NCBI GenBank assembly: GCA_905221605.1
Contig: CAJNDS010002653.1
Coordinates: forward strand, 282,340-322,339
Length of the DNA: 40,000 bases
Reading direction: 5' to 3'
Source: Symbiodinium natans
Taxonomy: Eukaryota; Sar; Dinophyceae; Suessiales; Symbiodiniaceae
Positions within the stretch are counted from its first letter, which is position 1. Every line of letters begins with the position of its first letter. Made by a program: the position numbers and the translations under genes. Below, piece after piece: positions 18,293-28,860 of this stretch. The notes under the pieces were generated by a model. That model worked only from the letters and a program-made list of their open reading frames with translations, was not told the origin of the DNA and made no database searches.

Positions 18293-18427
18293 TGCAGATT
18301 CCCAAATCCTTCTTCCTGGCTAGTGTTGGGTGGAGAATCAGCTTCGGCAGTACCAAGGTCGAGCAGTGCACTGCACACTGAGGCCTTTTCGACTCGAAGA
18401 CCAAAAGAACTTGAAGGTGTGTTTGTA
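18293..18427 (+). repeat. 3' LTR (135 bp)
   Basis: Identical to the 5' LTR at 7991-8125 across its full length. It is followed directly by the CATTG duplication. Confidence 0.92.
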
Positions 18428-18432
18428 CATTG
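18428..18432. other. Target site duplication, right copy (CATTG)
   Basis: Second copy of the 5-bp duplication. It continues into TCCTAGGGCTTTCC, the right half of the palindrome core interrupted at 7990. Confidence 0.85.
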
Positions 18433-18700
18433 TCCTAGGGCTTTCCCAAGCCCCCAAAGTCCCAAACCTCCCTCAACCAAAGAAAAAACCCAGGACATTG
18501 TCCTAGGGCTTTCCCTGTCACCTAAGCCAAGGGTAAGCCCCCAAAGCCCCCGAACCTCCTCACAGAACCAAAGCAAAAAAACCTAGGACATTGTCCTAGG
18601 GCTTCCCTGTCACCTAAGCCAAGGGTAAGGCCCCCAAGCCCCCGAACCTCCTCAAAGAACCAAAGAAAAACAGTCTCGCCGCTGAAAGCCTCCAAGCCTG
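18433..18700. repeat. Tandem array of palindrome-core repeat units (right half)
   Basis: Continuation of the array broken by the retrotransposon. Intact cores AGGACATTGTCCTAGGG lie near 18493 and 18583, 90 bases apart, in the same unit order as at 7330-7990. Confidence 0.75.
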
Positions 18701-18888
18701 ACAAAAAAAGCCTGAACCCAACCGACGGCAGGCAGCCGACCTGGGCGACCTCTTCCACGGGGGGTTATTTTAATGGTTATGGTTTCCGGATGTTTAAAAA
18801 CGGGGCGGCCCCACCCAACCCCTCACGGAGGTAGTATAAAATATTTGTTTTATTTATTTAAATGTCCGCATGTTTAAAAATAGGCACC

Positions 18889-19763
<875 letters not shown>

Positions 19764-19826
19764 CCGGGCCAGAGTGTGGTACATCCTGGGACAACGTCCT
19801 CGGAAAGACCGGCCGAGAGGCTTACT

Positions 19827-21097
19827 TCATCGGCCTCTTTTGAAACCGCAGGGTAAGACCACACCAGCCAGAAAACCTATCCCGGCACACCAAAGAAACC
19901 ACTTCGTCGTGTTCTGACGGGGCATCGTGGGCGGTGTGTGATCCACCTCTATCCTTTCCACAGGTCCTACAGGCTCCTCGATGTCTCGAGCGTCCTGCAA
20001 GTTTGAAGCCTGGTTGGCTCTCCGCCTGTGGGGCGTCGCAGTGTTGCATTTCCGAGACTTTGGGAGGTGAGTGAGGAAATGGTTGGGCTCTAGTTCATCT
20101 ACCCATGCGTCCTCTTCGTCTGATTTCACTTCTTCCTCTCCCGGACCCGCGCGACGCGCTGACGACCGAGAAGATTCGAAAAGCGTCACCAGACTGTGAG
20201 CTACGTGAGGCAGTTCTTGTTCGCTGTTCTCTAACTCTCAAGCAAAAACCACTCCGTAGCATTCACAAGCCACGTCGTACGCAAATCTAGGTCTCGACAG
20301 GGGGCTCTTTGGCATCTTCACTTTGAACAGGAACAGGCATTCCGGACACTATTTCAACCCGTTCTTGAAAGATGGGAACGCAGTGATCCACTCTGTCAGC
20401 TACCTTACAGGCGTCTCGGCTTACCTGAACTTCACAAGGCACCTCTGGAGGAACAAGAAACTGGAGCTCACCGCTTTCCCAGATGAAGCTAAAACCGTGA
20501 TGCATGACAAACTGTCCTATCGAGTACACAAGAGGGCCGCTTTTCAACATGTACACGTTAGACAAGCGCTTCAGGCCTTGGACCACAAACCGACTGTTTC
20601 GTCTGCTTGCTTCTTCCCTCCACCCGTGTCAAAAGACATAGATTTAGAAGAGGTCACCGAAAACATGTCTATCATGGAATCCTCCACACCTTGTTCGACG
20701 AAGGCCTGTCTAGAGCCAAGGTGCTCTCCCGCACCAGTGTCACCGATCACATCGAGTGTGACGCGCGCTCCAGGTGTGGTAACTGTTTGCCCAGCTGCAC
20801 CGCTGGCTAGGGCCATCACAACTGCAACAGCGGCTTTGGCAGAAACCCCTGAAAACTTAGCAACGCCGCGGCTGGAGAGGACAAGAGCTCACGCTTAAAG
20901 GGGCAGGGGTCCCTCTTGCGCAGCCCTTTTTGGAAAAACACGCACACACCCTCTTCCTTCGCCCTTTTGAAAGTGGGGTCGGTGGGTTTTCCCGCTCCTC
21001 CCTTCTTGGCCTCATCCTTCCCCTTCCCCTTCCCTTTGCCGTCTTTTCCCTTCCCTTCCTTTGCTTCGGGCTTGCCTCCTGTTGCTTTGGGCTTCAC
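19827..21097 (-). pseudogene. Copia remnant, inverted part: Gag end, protease, integrase N-terminus
   Basis: Read leftwards on the minus strand in several broken segments. 21097-20816 is a Lys/Gly-rich Gag tail with a decayed CCCH-like finger (CVFFQKG, then CPFKRE). 20819-20571 has a retropepsin-like motif VIGDTGAGEHLGSR. 20586-20287 is a linker. 20189-19827 has an integrase zinc site (HFLTHLPKSRKCNTA; His-His-Cys kept, last Cys lost) followed by IEVDHTPP with the first catalytic Asp. The family order is right but the frame changes several times, so it is a pseudogene. The rest of this integrase lies on the opposite strand from 21298 onwards. Confidence 0.65.
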
Positions 21098-21297
21098 CTT
21101 CGCAGCGGCTTATCTTCGGCGGACGGGGCGGCGGCTCAGCCGTCTCTTTCTTGGGGCCTTTTCGGAGGGATTCTTGGATTGACTGCAGGCTTTGCTCTTG
21201 CTGCCCTCCTGGGAGTCTTTGATGCGATCCGTGTGTCGTCTCAAGGCTGGGACCTTTTTCAGCTTTTCGAACAGCCATTTGTGGTAGGAAGGCTCCT

Positions 21298-22621
21298 ATC
21301 GTGAGTGTCGCAAGTGATCGGGCGTCAGAAATCCTGAAAGCCATCAGAGAAATAGGCTTCAACTCCGAGCCCTCTGCTCCAGGAGACCCGATTCACAACC
21401 CCTACGCAGAAAGTGCAGTGCGTACCCTTAAGCAAGGAACTGCTACGCTGCTGCTTCAGTCCGGTTTGGACGTGAGACACTGGAAGTTGGCACAACGGTG
21501 TTTTGCTTTCATGTGTAATGTCACTCTCGAGCCCCCAAGGGTGATCAAGGACATTGCCAAGGAACAGGGGCGGGAAGTAGGTGACACCAGGTTTGAAGCG
21601 CACTTGGGGTATCCGTACGAAGGGTATCTCATTCCTTTTGGCGCTTTGGTTTGGTACAAAGAAGAGAACAAAGGACTTTCCTGCCAAAAGGGGAGCCTGC
21701 TCTGTACCTAGGCCCCGAGGTCATCGACGGTCTGCGCTTCAAAGGGGCTCACCAAGTGAGGTCCATCAAGATGGGGGCTTCAGGGTCATTGTGACTCGGG
21801 ATTTAGCCATCCCAAACAGGAAGTGGGCCTTTCCATTGGCAAAGACCAGACTTGAAGATGAGGACAACGCTCATCGCCGCCCTCCTGAAGTATCTTCTTT
21901 CGTGCCGCCGGAACCGGTTGAAGACGAAGCTGTGTCGGCTGTGCCGACCGGATCTGGCTTACTGCATATCCTCTTTGGCCGCGCAAACTACCACTTGGAG
22001 CAGGAACGCAGACAAACAAGTCTACAAGCTCCTTTGCTATCTTGACTCCGCAAAAGACCTAGCTCTCAAGGGTGTGGTTTGCGACAACCTGTCCGAGTGT
22101 CGGCTTGATCTGTGTTGCGATGCAGACTTAGGGGGGGTGTGTGCACACAGCAAAAAGCATCAGTGGACTCTGGCTGCAAGTAACTGGTCCACGGGGAACG
22201 CAATTCCCCATCACGTGGGCTAGCAGACGCCAAGGAGCTGTGAGCAGGTCAACAACTGAAGCAGAATTGGTGTCACTTGCTGATGGCCTTTTCACAGAAG
22301 CTCTTGCGGTCCAAGATGTCCTGTCAAAGAAAGGTCGCAGGGTCTACAATTCCCGTTTGCGTGAGAGAAGACAACGAGGCGGTTTTGAAGGTGCTTAGGG
22401 CCGGATATTCCGTGAAACTCAGGGCATTGATTCGCGCACAGAAGCTGTCGATAGCTGCGATCTCACACCATCTGCGAGAACACGCAGAGGACATCTGGCT
22501 AGAGTACACTCGTTCGGAAGATCAGTTCGCTGACATCCTCACTAAGGCGATGGCTCGGCCTCTTTTTGAGGCGTTGTTACACAAGCTTGGCCTTGCAAAG
22601 GTTCCCAACCAGAAGCCTTGA
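21298..22621 (+). pseudogene. Copia remnant, plus-strand part: integrase C-terminus and RNase H
   Basis: The first segment (21301-21711) opens with the second integrase Asp (ASDRASEI) and catalytic Glu (PYAESAVRTLKQG). It then continues through FEAHLGYPYEGYLIPFGA and, in another frame, LYLGPEVIDGLRF. From about 21945 the frame carries CRPDLAYCISSLAAQTTTW, YKLLCYLDSAKDLALKG, an RNase H Asp (CCDADLGG), WASRRQGAVSRSTTEAELVS and a final DQFADILTKAM, ending at 22621. The reverse transcriptase palm (DVKTAFL to YVDD) is missing, so integrase C-terminus and RT tail are joined directly. Frames shift at about 21690, 21940 and 22150-22300. Non-functional. Confidence 0.75.
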
Positions 22622-23889
22622 ACGTCATAGGCCTCATGCGTAGTTCGTTGGGTCTGCGCGTCGCGCGACTAACGGGCAGCGGGGAACTTCAACAGCTAAG
22701 TCCAACCAAGGTGCCGCATTTTGCAGCCTCTTTGACCACGTCGTCTAGACAGTTAGACCTGCGCGTCACGCGGTTGACTGAAGGGCTCTTTACTTGACCT
22801 ACGCGTCGCGCGGTAGGGAAAGGGCAACTTAGGACGTGGAGCGACTGCATCTACTCGGCACGGCGGCAGCTGCAGCGCAAGGGGGCTGTTGGTCTTCGCT
22901 TGCCGCTGGCCAGTTCGCGCGGGTGAGGGGCGTCTGAGCGGAGGTTGTACAGAACTTGTAAAGTAAAACCATACTCAGCCCAAACTGCTTCTCACTTGAC
23001 GCCCAGTTCCTTCGATCCTTCCCATCGCCTTCTTTTGAGTCGCAGAGCCCCCCCAAACCCCCTCCGGGCGCGGCGGAGGGGGGTCGGCGCGGACGCGGGC
23101 ACGCCGTGTTCCCACTCAGAGGGGGGACGTAAGAGAACTGGGACAGTTGTGTCACTTGACTGAGTGGCAACCGCCTTGCTTTTGGCTCAAGTGGGCAAAA
23201 GGGATCTGACCGCGGCAGAACGCGAAGCTTGCAAGGGCTTTCTTGTCCAGCCACTCAAAAAGGAGGGAGCCGATGACGTCCTGTAGAACACCAATTGGGA
23301 ACAGATGCATACCTCCAGCGACGCCATAATTGCAAGAACACGATTGAATTCATCGAAGGCGCACAAAGAAAAACCTGCAAAGGCACTGTGACGTCTGATT
23401 CTGCTTCGCTGGTACCCACGTCCCAAGCACCAATGTGAGGAGCTAGAACCAACGCTATAAGAAACGCTGACCTCCGAATGTTTTTGAAGTTCGGTGGGGC
23501 GACCCCAACCATGCCCGAGCTTTCGCTTTGGCCTTCTTGGCCGGCTTGATCAGCGCTCCTTTGGACATACCTTAGGCGCTGGCCCGACACTGCCCATAGT
23601 CCTCAGAGATCTGCAGGAAGGCTTTCGCGCGCGGGATGTAGGGGGCTTCCTCTCACAACACGTGGGATATATATATATATATATATGTATATATCCACGC
23701 ACTGACGCATTTGTATGACACGGCCATGTCTCCGCCAGGCCTCGTCCACGCCCCAAGCTCTCGGACTTGCAGATACAGACTCCTCAGCGCACGATGCAAA
23801 AGCTCCCGAAGTGGAGGGCACGACGTACAAGCAGTGAGCAAAAAGCGCCGCGCTCAAAGGCTTCCTTGTTAGAGAGATCGGCCAGCAAA
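22622..23889. other. Interval between two convergent retroelement remnants
   Basis: No intact gene. 22650-22816 has three copies of a GCGCGTCGCGCG-like palindrome. 23040-23105 is very GC-rich. 23180-23191 matches the end of the dinoflagellate spliced leader and is followed by a ~30-codon open stretch (GKRDLTAAEREACKGF). 23667-23696 is an AT/TA dinucleotide run. The minus-strand frame at 23590-23255 contains LIALVLAPHIGAWDVGTS, which might be a scrap of reverse transcriptase, but this is too weak to call. Confidence 0.4.
23667..23696. repeat. (TA)n microsatellite
   Basis: Short AT/TA dinucleotide run with one GTA interruption. Confidence 0.85.
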
Positions 23890-24324
23890 TCACGTGGTCT
23901 TGAGCTTCTCGAAACGATGCCCGGGCTCCACCGCCCTATGCTGAAGCCCTTTGGGACCGAGCGTCGGCAAGCCCAACACGATCCCTGGAAAACCTGCGGA
24001 ATCCGCTGGCGTCACTTTCACAGCCACCACATGGGGTGACCCCTTGCCCACTGGCGTGAACACCAACCGCAGAACAACGAAAAAGCGCGTCTCGACGCTC
24101 GTCCCTTTCTTGAAACCCATCATAGACTGAGGATCCTTGGAGAAGTCCCTAATCTCGCGGACTGGGCAATCGCGGTCTCCCCACTTGTACTTGCCCGAGG
24201 CAATGTCGATGCTCACACGCGCGTAAACTTCCGCAAACAACCGCTCGGCGCTCGACCCACAAGTGCCTCCGGTATCCAACAGCGCAATCAACAATGCCTC
24301 CGCGCGAAACCTTAGTCTGCGCAT
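23890..24324 (-). pseudogene. Retropepsin-like protease fragment of minus-strand retroelement
   Basis: Open minus-strand segment of 144 codons. An aspartic-protease active site ALLDTGGTCGSS comes near the start and FPGIVLGLPTLGPKG near the end, matching the hydrophobic-Gly box of retropepsins. It lies downstream, on the minus strand, of the Gag-like CCHC segment, as expected for Gag-PR order. It differs clearly from the DTGAGEH protease of the neighbouring copia remnant, so the two belong to different families. No integrase or RT was recognised beyond it, so the element is 3'-truncated. Confidence 0.6.
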
Positions 24325-26640
24325 TTAACCCAGGCCTGGGCGCGGAAGGCGCGGTCTTCCGGTCTGCCGGGGCATGTTACCCGGCCAATGATGCAGCGTT
24401 TGCCGCCGGGCTCCACGGTCTGGTGTGATGCGTCGTGGAACGGCGCGGGGTCTCCAGCTGATCCCACCGGCGCCTCAAACAACAAAGGGTAAACACGCTC
24501 ATCAGAAGCGGCAGCTGCTTTGGCCTTTGCAACTTTCGCCTTGGCTTTCTTGCTCACTGTTGATGCGCAGCGTCGCCCTTGGCGTGAGAGAACTTACACT
24601 TGTCACCGAAGGTGCAACGGCCACTAGCTAACAAGCGGCGGGGTTGCTTGGACTTATCCTGATCTTTTCCATTCTTGGTGTTCCCAGCATTCCCGCCATT
24701 TCCACCCGAGTTCTTGCCCTTTCCCTTGCCCTTACCACTCTTGTCACTGCCGCCGCCGCCGCCAGATGAGTACTGGTCTGCGGCCGCGAAACCGTGATGT
24801 CGGTGAGTGCCGTCCTTAATCACCACTGCTGCGCAGAGCTGGCACGCGTTGCCAGTCCTCTGGCTCTCAGCGAGAAGTTGCTCGCTCTCGCCCCTCTTTT
24901 CCGTGGCCTTGCGAGGGCATAAGGACACCATGTGACCAGGGTGGCCACAATGCTTGTACTTGGCATCCCCCACACCACTCGGCAAGCTGACTTGCGCCTG
25001 CGAGGTACCTCGGTGCCATCACCACTGCCTTTCTTCTTCCGCTGGCGCTTGAAAATGTTCTTGGGACTCAAGTCCCGCGCCTCGGCACTGTTATGGCTCG
25101 CCTCCAAGGCCTTATTCGTGTCCTTGCGCAATGTACTCTCACGCTCCACGAGCGCGGCCTCGGACCAGCTTTCCACCCCACGGAACTCCTGCTGAACCCC
25201 CCAGGGGCTGGCTTCCACGGCCAGAATCGCCGGTCACGCGAGACTTCGTCTCGAAGGTACGACCCGATCTTATGCAGGTAGTCATAGAGCAGGTCCTTCT
25301 GGCACTTGTAGACCCCTGTGGCATGGAGCTCAGTCAGGGCCTCGAGCCAAGAAACCTGAAACTCCTGGAAGGCAGTGGACTTCTTGTCCAACGAGTCACA
25401 CTTAGCTCGGGCTCTAACTCGCGTCTGATGCGGCCACAACCCGATCGTACACCGCATTCGGTCGTGCCTCGTAGTCGCCGTTGCTTTTCGCTTCTTTCAC
25501 GATGATCTCGTAGCACCGGCAGTGTGTGCCTGTCAGGGTTCCGGCGAACAAGCCAAGCTTCTCCCGGTCGATACTTGGCCTCACGACCAGGCACACATCC
25601 TGAAAGGACTCCAAATGACGATCCAGATCGGTGTCACCATCCCCGAAAAGAGGCAGGTCGCAGAAGTTTTTTTTCGCAGAGATTTGAGTTCCGCTGCTCG
25701 GTCTCGCGATTCCTGCTCCCTCTGGTTTCGCATCTCCTGAAGGATAGCAAACACGGCGGTCTCACCACCGGAGGGATTAGAGGAGAGGCTATGTCGAAGA
25801 GTTGCGCCCTCTGAGCTGGTCTCGATCGCTGCGGAGGGGGAGTAAACTGTCTACGCTCCGAACTTCGACTCCTCTCAACATCCTCCGTCGGTGTGCAGTA
25901 GAAGGAGTGTCAGCATCGCCACGACGGAAGCGAGATGGGGACACCAAACGACAATTCTCCCACAACCAGTCCTGAGAGGATCGGACAGATGCTTCGGAAC
26001 TCTGAGGCAAACTCCGGGCGTCGAGAGCGTTCTCGGCCTTCTCATGCAAGGATTGCAGACGGCCAGACTCATCGGTGCCACCAAGCTCCTTGTAAGCGCG
26101 AACAGCTCCATCGCAACGATAATAGATCCACGGGATCTGCTCCCGGCTTCTGCAAGAGCCCTGAGATACCCGCGCCAATGCCACGGAGCACAATGTCTGG
26201 TCCAGTTGCTCGAGTGCACGTAGGCAGTCCTAAACTGGGCCTCACCCAACATACCTTGGGCAAAGCTAAGGGCCTCAACACAGCAATCAGCTCGCGACAT
26301 CTCGACTCCCTGGCTGAGTCGGACCCCGCACTCGATCGTTCTCCACATTTGGGTCCATCGCGCTCACAAACCAGGTCTTGAACTCGGGTCTCGGGATCTT
26401 CAACTCCCTCGACGGCTTCGCGAGTCAACCGAACGACTTCCACGGCTCTTAGCGCCAGCCTTGGCCACAGCAAGGCCAGCTGTTGAGGGCGGCGCAGGAG
26501 GAGGTAGCGCCCCTCCATAAGCAGACGCCACTTGCGCATGAGCTGAACCGAACACGAATGGCTCCACTCGGAGATAAAGCTCTGCTGCTTCCGACGCTGT
26601 AACAGTGACACCACGGCGCTACAACTCCCGAAGAAAGCTG
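24325..26640 (-). pseudogene. Gag-like region of minus-strand retroelement, broken
   Basis: Read from 26640 down to 24325 in several frames. The start resembles the Gag-like beginning in the left inverted repeat but contains a stop. 25457-25230 carries a capsid-like stretch (FQEFQVSWLEALTELHATG, LLYDYLHKIGSYLRDEV). 24985-24554 has a knuckle CGHPGHMVSLC whose first Cys is replaced by Tyr, a Gly/Lys-rich linker, and a finger CTFGDKCKFSH. 24557-24312 is a Lys/Ala-rich stretch leading towards the protease. Multiple frame changes make this a pseudogene. Assignment to a Ty3/gypsy-type or other LTR family is not possible without RT. Confidence 0.55.
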
Positions 26641-27263
26641 CCATAGCGTGTATTGCCCTGGCTCCTCAGGAATTGCTCGGCCCCTAGCGTCGAGTGTTCC
26701 TTGTCGCCTGAAGTCAAGGCAGGATCAGCAACTAGGCCTCGGGCCAGCGGGCCCGGCTGCGTAGCGCCATTGTAGCTGCTTGGAGTGATTTCCCAGAACA
26801 GCCCCCAACTAGAAGAAGGCCCAGTGGACCCTCGGGGATACGTTGAAAGCAGGCTACTTGTGTAAAGCTTGGCTTAGCGCAGTCACTCGGTCAGCCGATA
26901 GTCTCCTTGCAATTCACGCAAGTCCCAGATCCCAGTGCAGACGATCCCGATTGGATCGGTGCTCAAGAGCTCGCAAAACCTTGCTGCGCAGCTGCAGTAC
27001 GTTAACAAGCACTATGGCTTGGTTGTTGCCTTCGGCTAGTAGCTCGGCTACACTATCAGCTTTGAGGTACGTTTGAGAGTTTGAGTGTCTGCAGCTGCAG
27101 TCGGGTTGACGTGAAGCTGTACAAAAGCAAGAGCAAACGACATGCAATTGCTACGTCACTGTATCACAAGCTACAATGATGCTTGCTGCAAAATGCAACC
27201 TATACAACACACGAAGCGAGGGGAACATGTCTCTATGTCACAAGCACAGCCGCTTCCTTTGTG

Positions 27264-27264
<1 letters not shown>
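26560..27264 (-). repeat. Right member of the long inverted repeat
   Basis: Reverse-complement counterpart of 19012-19763, diverged and about 50 bases shorter. It leads on the minus strand into the Gag-like pseudogene. Its outer end meets a (GTA)n array that runs in the same strand orientation as the left array, so the microsatellites are not part of the inverted repeat. Confidence 0.65.
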
Positions 27265-27357
<93 letters not shown>

Positions 27358-27382
27358 CAGCAGCAGCAGTAGTAGTAGTAGC

Positions 27383-27423
<41 letters not shown>

Positions 27424-27555
27424 GAGGAGTAGTAGTAGTAGTAGGAGTAGCAGTAGTAGCAGTAGTAGCAGTAGTGGCAGTAGTAGTAGGAGTAGTAGTA
27501 GTAGTAGCAGAGTAGTAGCAGTAGCAGTAGCAGTAGCAGTAGCAGTAGCAGTAGC

Positions 27556-27645
<90 letters not shown>

Positions 27646-27648
27646 CGT

Positions 27649-27736
<88 letters not shown>

Positions 27737-27759
27737 AAGTAGTAGTAGTAGCAGTAGTA
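27264..27759. repeat. (GTA)n microsatellite, interrupted
   Basis: About 500 bases of GTA units with GCA, GGA and single GTC interruptions. A GCAGTA sub-array lies at about 27516-27560. Apparent Ser, Val, Tyr and Leu homopolymer frames on both strands are artefacts of the repeat. Confidence 0.95.
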
Positions 27760-27770
27760 CGCGCCAGGCG

Positions 27771-28371
27771 CATATTTGACGCCACGTTTTTGTGGCTGTT
27801 AGGACGAGTTTTCATCGGTATTTACAGTGTTTTCCGGAAGGCAAGAGCAGGAGTCACGAGGGTAGGGTTTAAGTGCTTTGTCCGAGGTTACATAACTACA
27901 CGGGCTAGGTTGATTGATCGATCGAGAGATAGATAGAGAGCATTTTATGCCCAAAACACTGGTTTTTTGCAGCGTTTTCGCCTCTCAGTACAACATACTG
28001 CGCAAGGATGTACCAAACCCGAAATGTTTTTGCACGCTTAGCACCGTAGCCCGTGCCAAGAACTTTACCAAAACGGCAAAACACCCGAGGACCAAAAGGC
28101 ATGGACGCTTGTGACAGATTTTCTTGTTCCACATCCTTGTGCAGTATGTTGTACAAAAAGGCGAAAACGCTGTAAATACCAGTGTTTTGGGCACGGGCGA
28201 AATATGAATGACGTCTTATCCCCCCCCCCCCCCCCCAACAAAACCAAAGCAGCCACATGTAGAGTCTTTGGCAGAAAAAGAACGAATTCTACCCTCCACT
28301 CTTTCTTCGATTTCGAGCTGAAACCACACGTTTGAGGCCCTCAAATGAGGAAAAGCATGGCGTCAAATATG
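27771..28371. mobile_element. Foldback/MITE-like element with 14-bp terminal inverted repeats
   Basis: CATATTTGACGCCA at 27771-27784 is the exact reverse complement of 28358-28371. Inside, a longer imperfect inverted repeat pairs about 27940-28015 with 28130-28205; shared landmarks are CCCAAAACACTGG, CAGCGTTTTCGCC and ACAACATACTGC. The loop is about 115 bases. There is no coding capacity. The left flank is (GTA)n, and the right flank (28381-28460) is a degenerate GTAGTG/GTA tract, so the element appears inserted within a microsatellite. A 16-base C run lies at 28221-28236. Confidence 0.6.
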
Positions 28372-28380
28372 GCACTGTCG

Positions 28381-28460
28381 GGTAGTGGTAGTGGTAGTAG
28401 TGGTAGCGGTAGCGGTAGTGGTAGTGCTAGTGGTAGTGGCAGTAGTAAGTAGTAGAAGTA
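28381..28460. repeat. Degenerate (GTA/GTG)n tract
   Basis: Runs of GTAGTGGTAGTG and GTAGCGGTAGCG. Probably the right-hand continuation of the (GTA)n array interrupted by the foldback element. Confidence 0.7.
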
Positions 28461-28504
28461 ATCAGTTATTAAATCAATTAAATTCGGTCATTGTGTTGTA
28501 ATGA

Positions 28505-28860
28505 TATTGAATCCCTCAATTCCCAGGTGTATTCTAGTATTCCCTGTATCTTTCACAATAAATATCCTTTGCTGGGATCCAATCTGTTTCCTCAAATCTC
28601 GGGTGTTTGTTTATTCCCTGTAACCTCCACAGTAAATTTTCTTTGCCGGGATCCAAATTTTCCTCAAATCTCGGGTGTTTGATTATTCCCTGTAGCTGTC
28701 ACAGTAAATTTTCTTTGCTGGGATCCCAAATATTCTTCACTTCCCAGGAGTTTGTATTATTCCCTGCAGCCTTCGGCATTTCTATTTTATTGGGTCGCCG
28801 ATTGGGTTCCTTTAAATCCCGGTTTTTTTTGGTTGTTTGGGGCTTTTGGTTCCCGTAATG
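28505..28860. repeat. Tandem repeat, about 74-bp unit, four to five copies
   Basis: Units begin near 28513, 28592, 28665, 28737 and (decayed) 28811. They share CTCAAATCTCGGGTGTTTG, ATTCCCTGTA, CACAGTAAATTTTCTTTG and GCTGGGATCC. No coding function is seen. The decay increases to the right. Confidence 0.65.

Larger units (their letters stand above)
7991..18427 (+). mobile_element. Complete Ty1/copia-type LTR retrotransposon, 10.4 kb
   Basis: The element is bounded by identical 135-bp LTRs and a 5-bp duplication. It contains a primer-binding-like site, one uninterrupted 3296-codon ORF and a purine tract next to the 3' LTR. The order protease-integrase-reverse transcriptase-RNase H assigns it to Ty1/copia. 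It is about twice the length of a typical copia element because of a long Gag region, an insert in the integrase, an extra module between integrase and RT, and a C-terminal tail. Identical LTRs and the intact ORF indicate recent insertion and possible activity. Confidence 0.92.

Noticed and set aside
23255-23590. Reverse transcriptase fragment on the minus strand (AWDVGTS)
   Set aside because: Only a few residues resemble the RT DVxTAFL box and no neighbouring box supports it.
27171-27815. 214-codon minus-strand ORF and plus-strand Ser/Val-rich ORFs
   Set aside because: Consist almost entirely of the GTA repeat and its interruptions.
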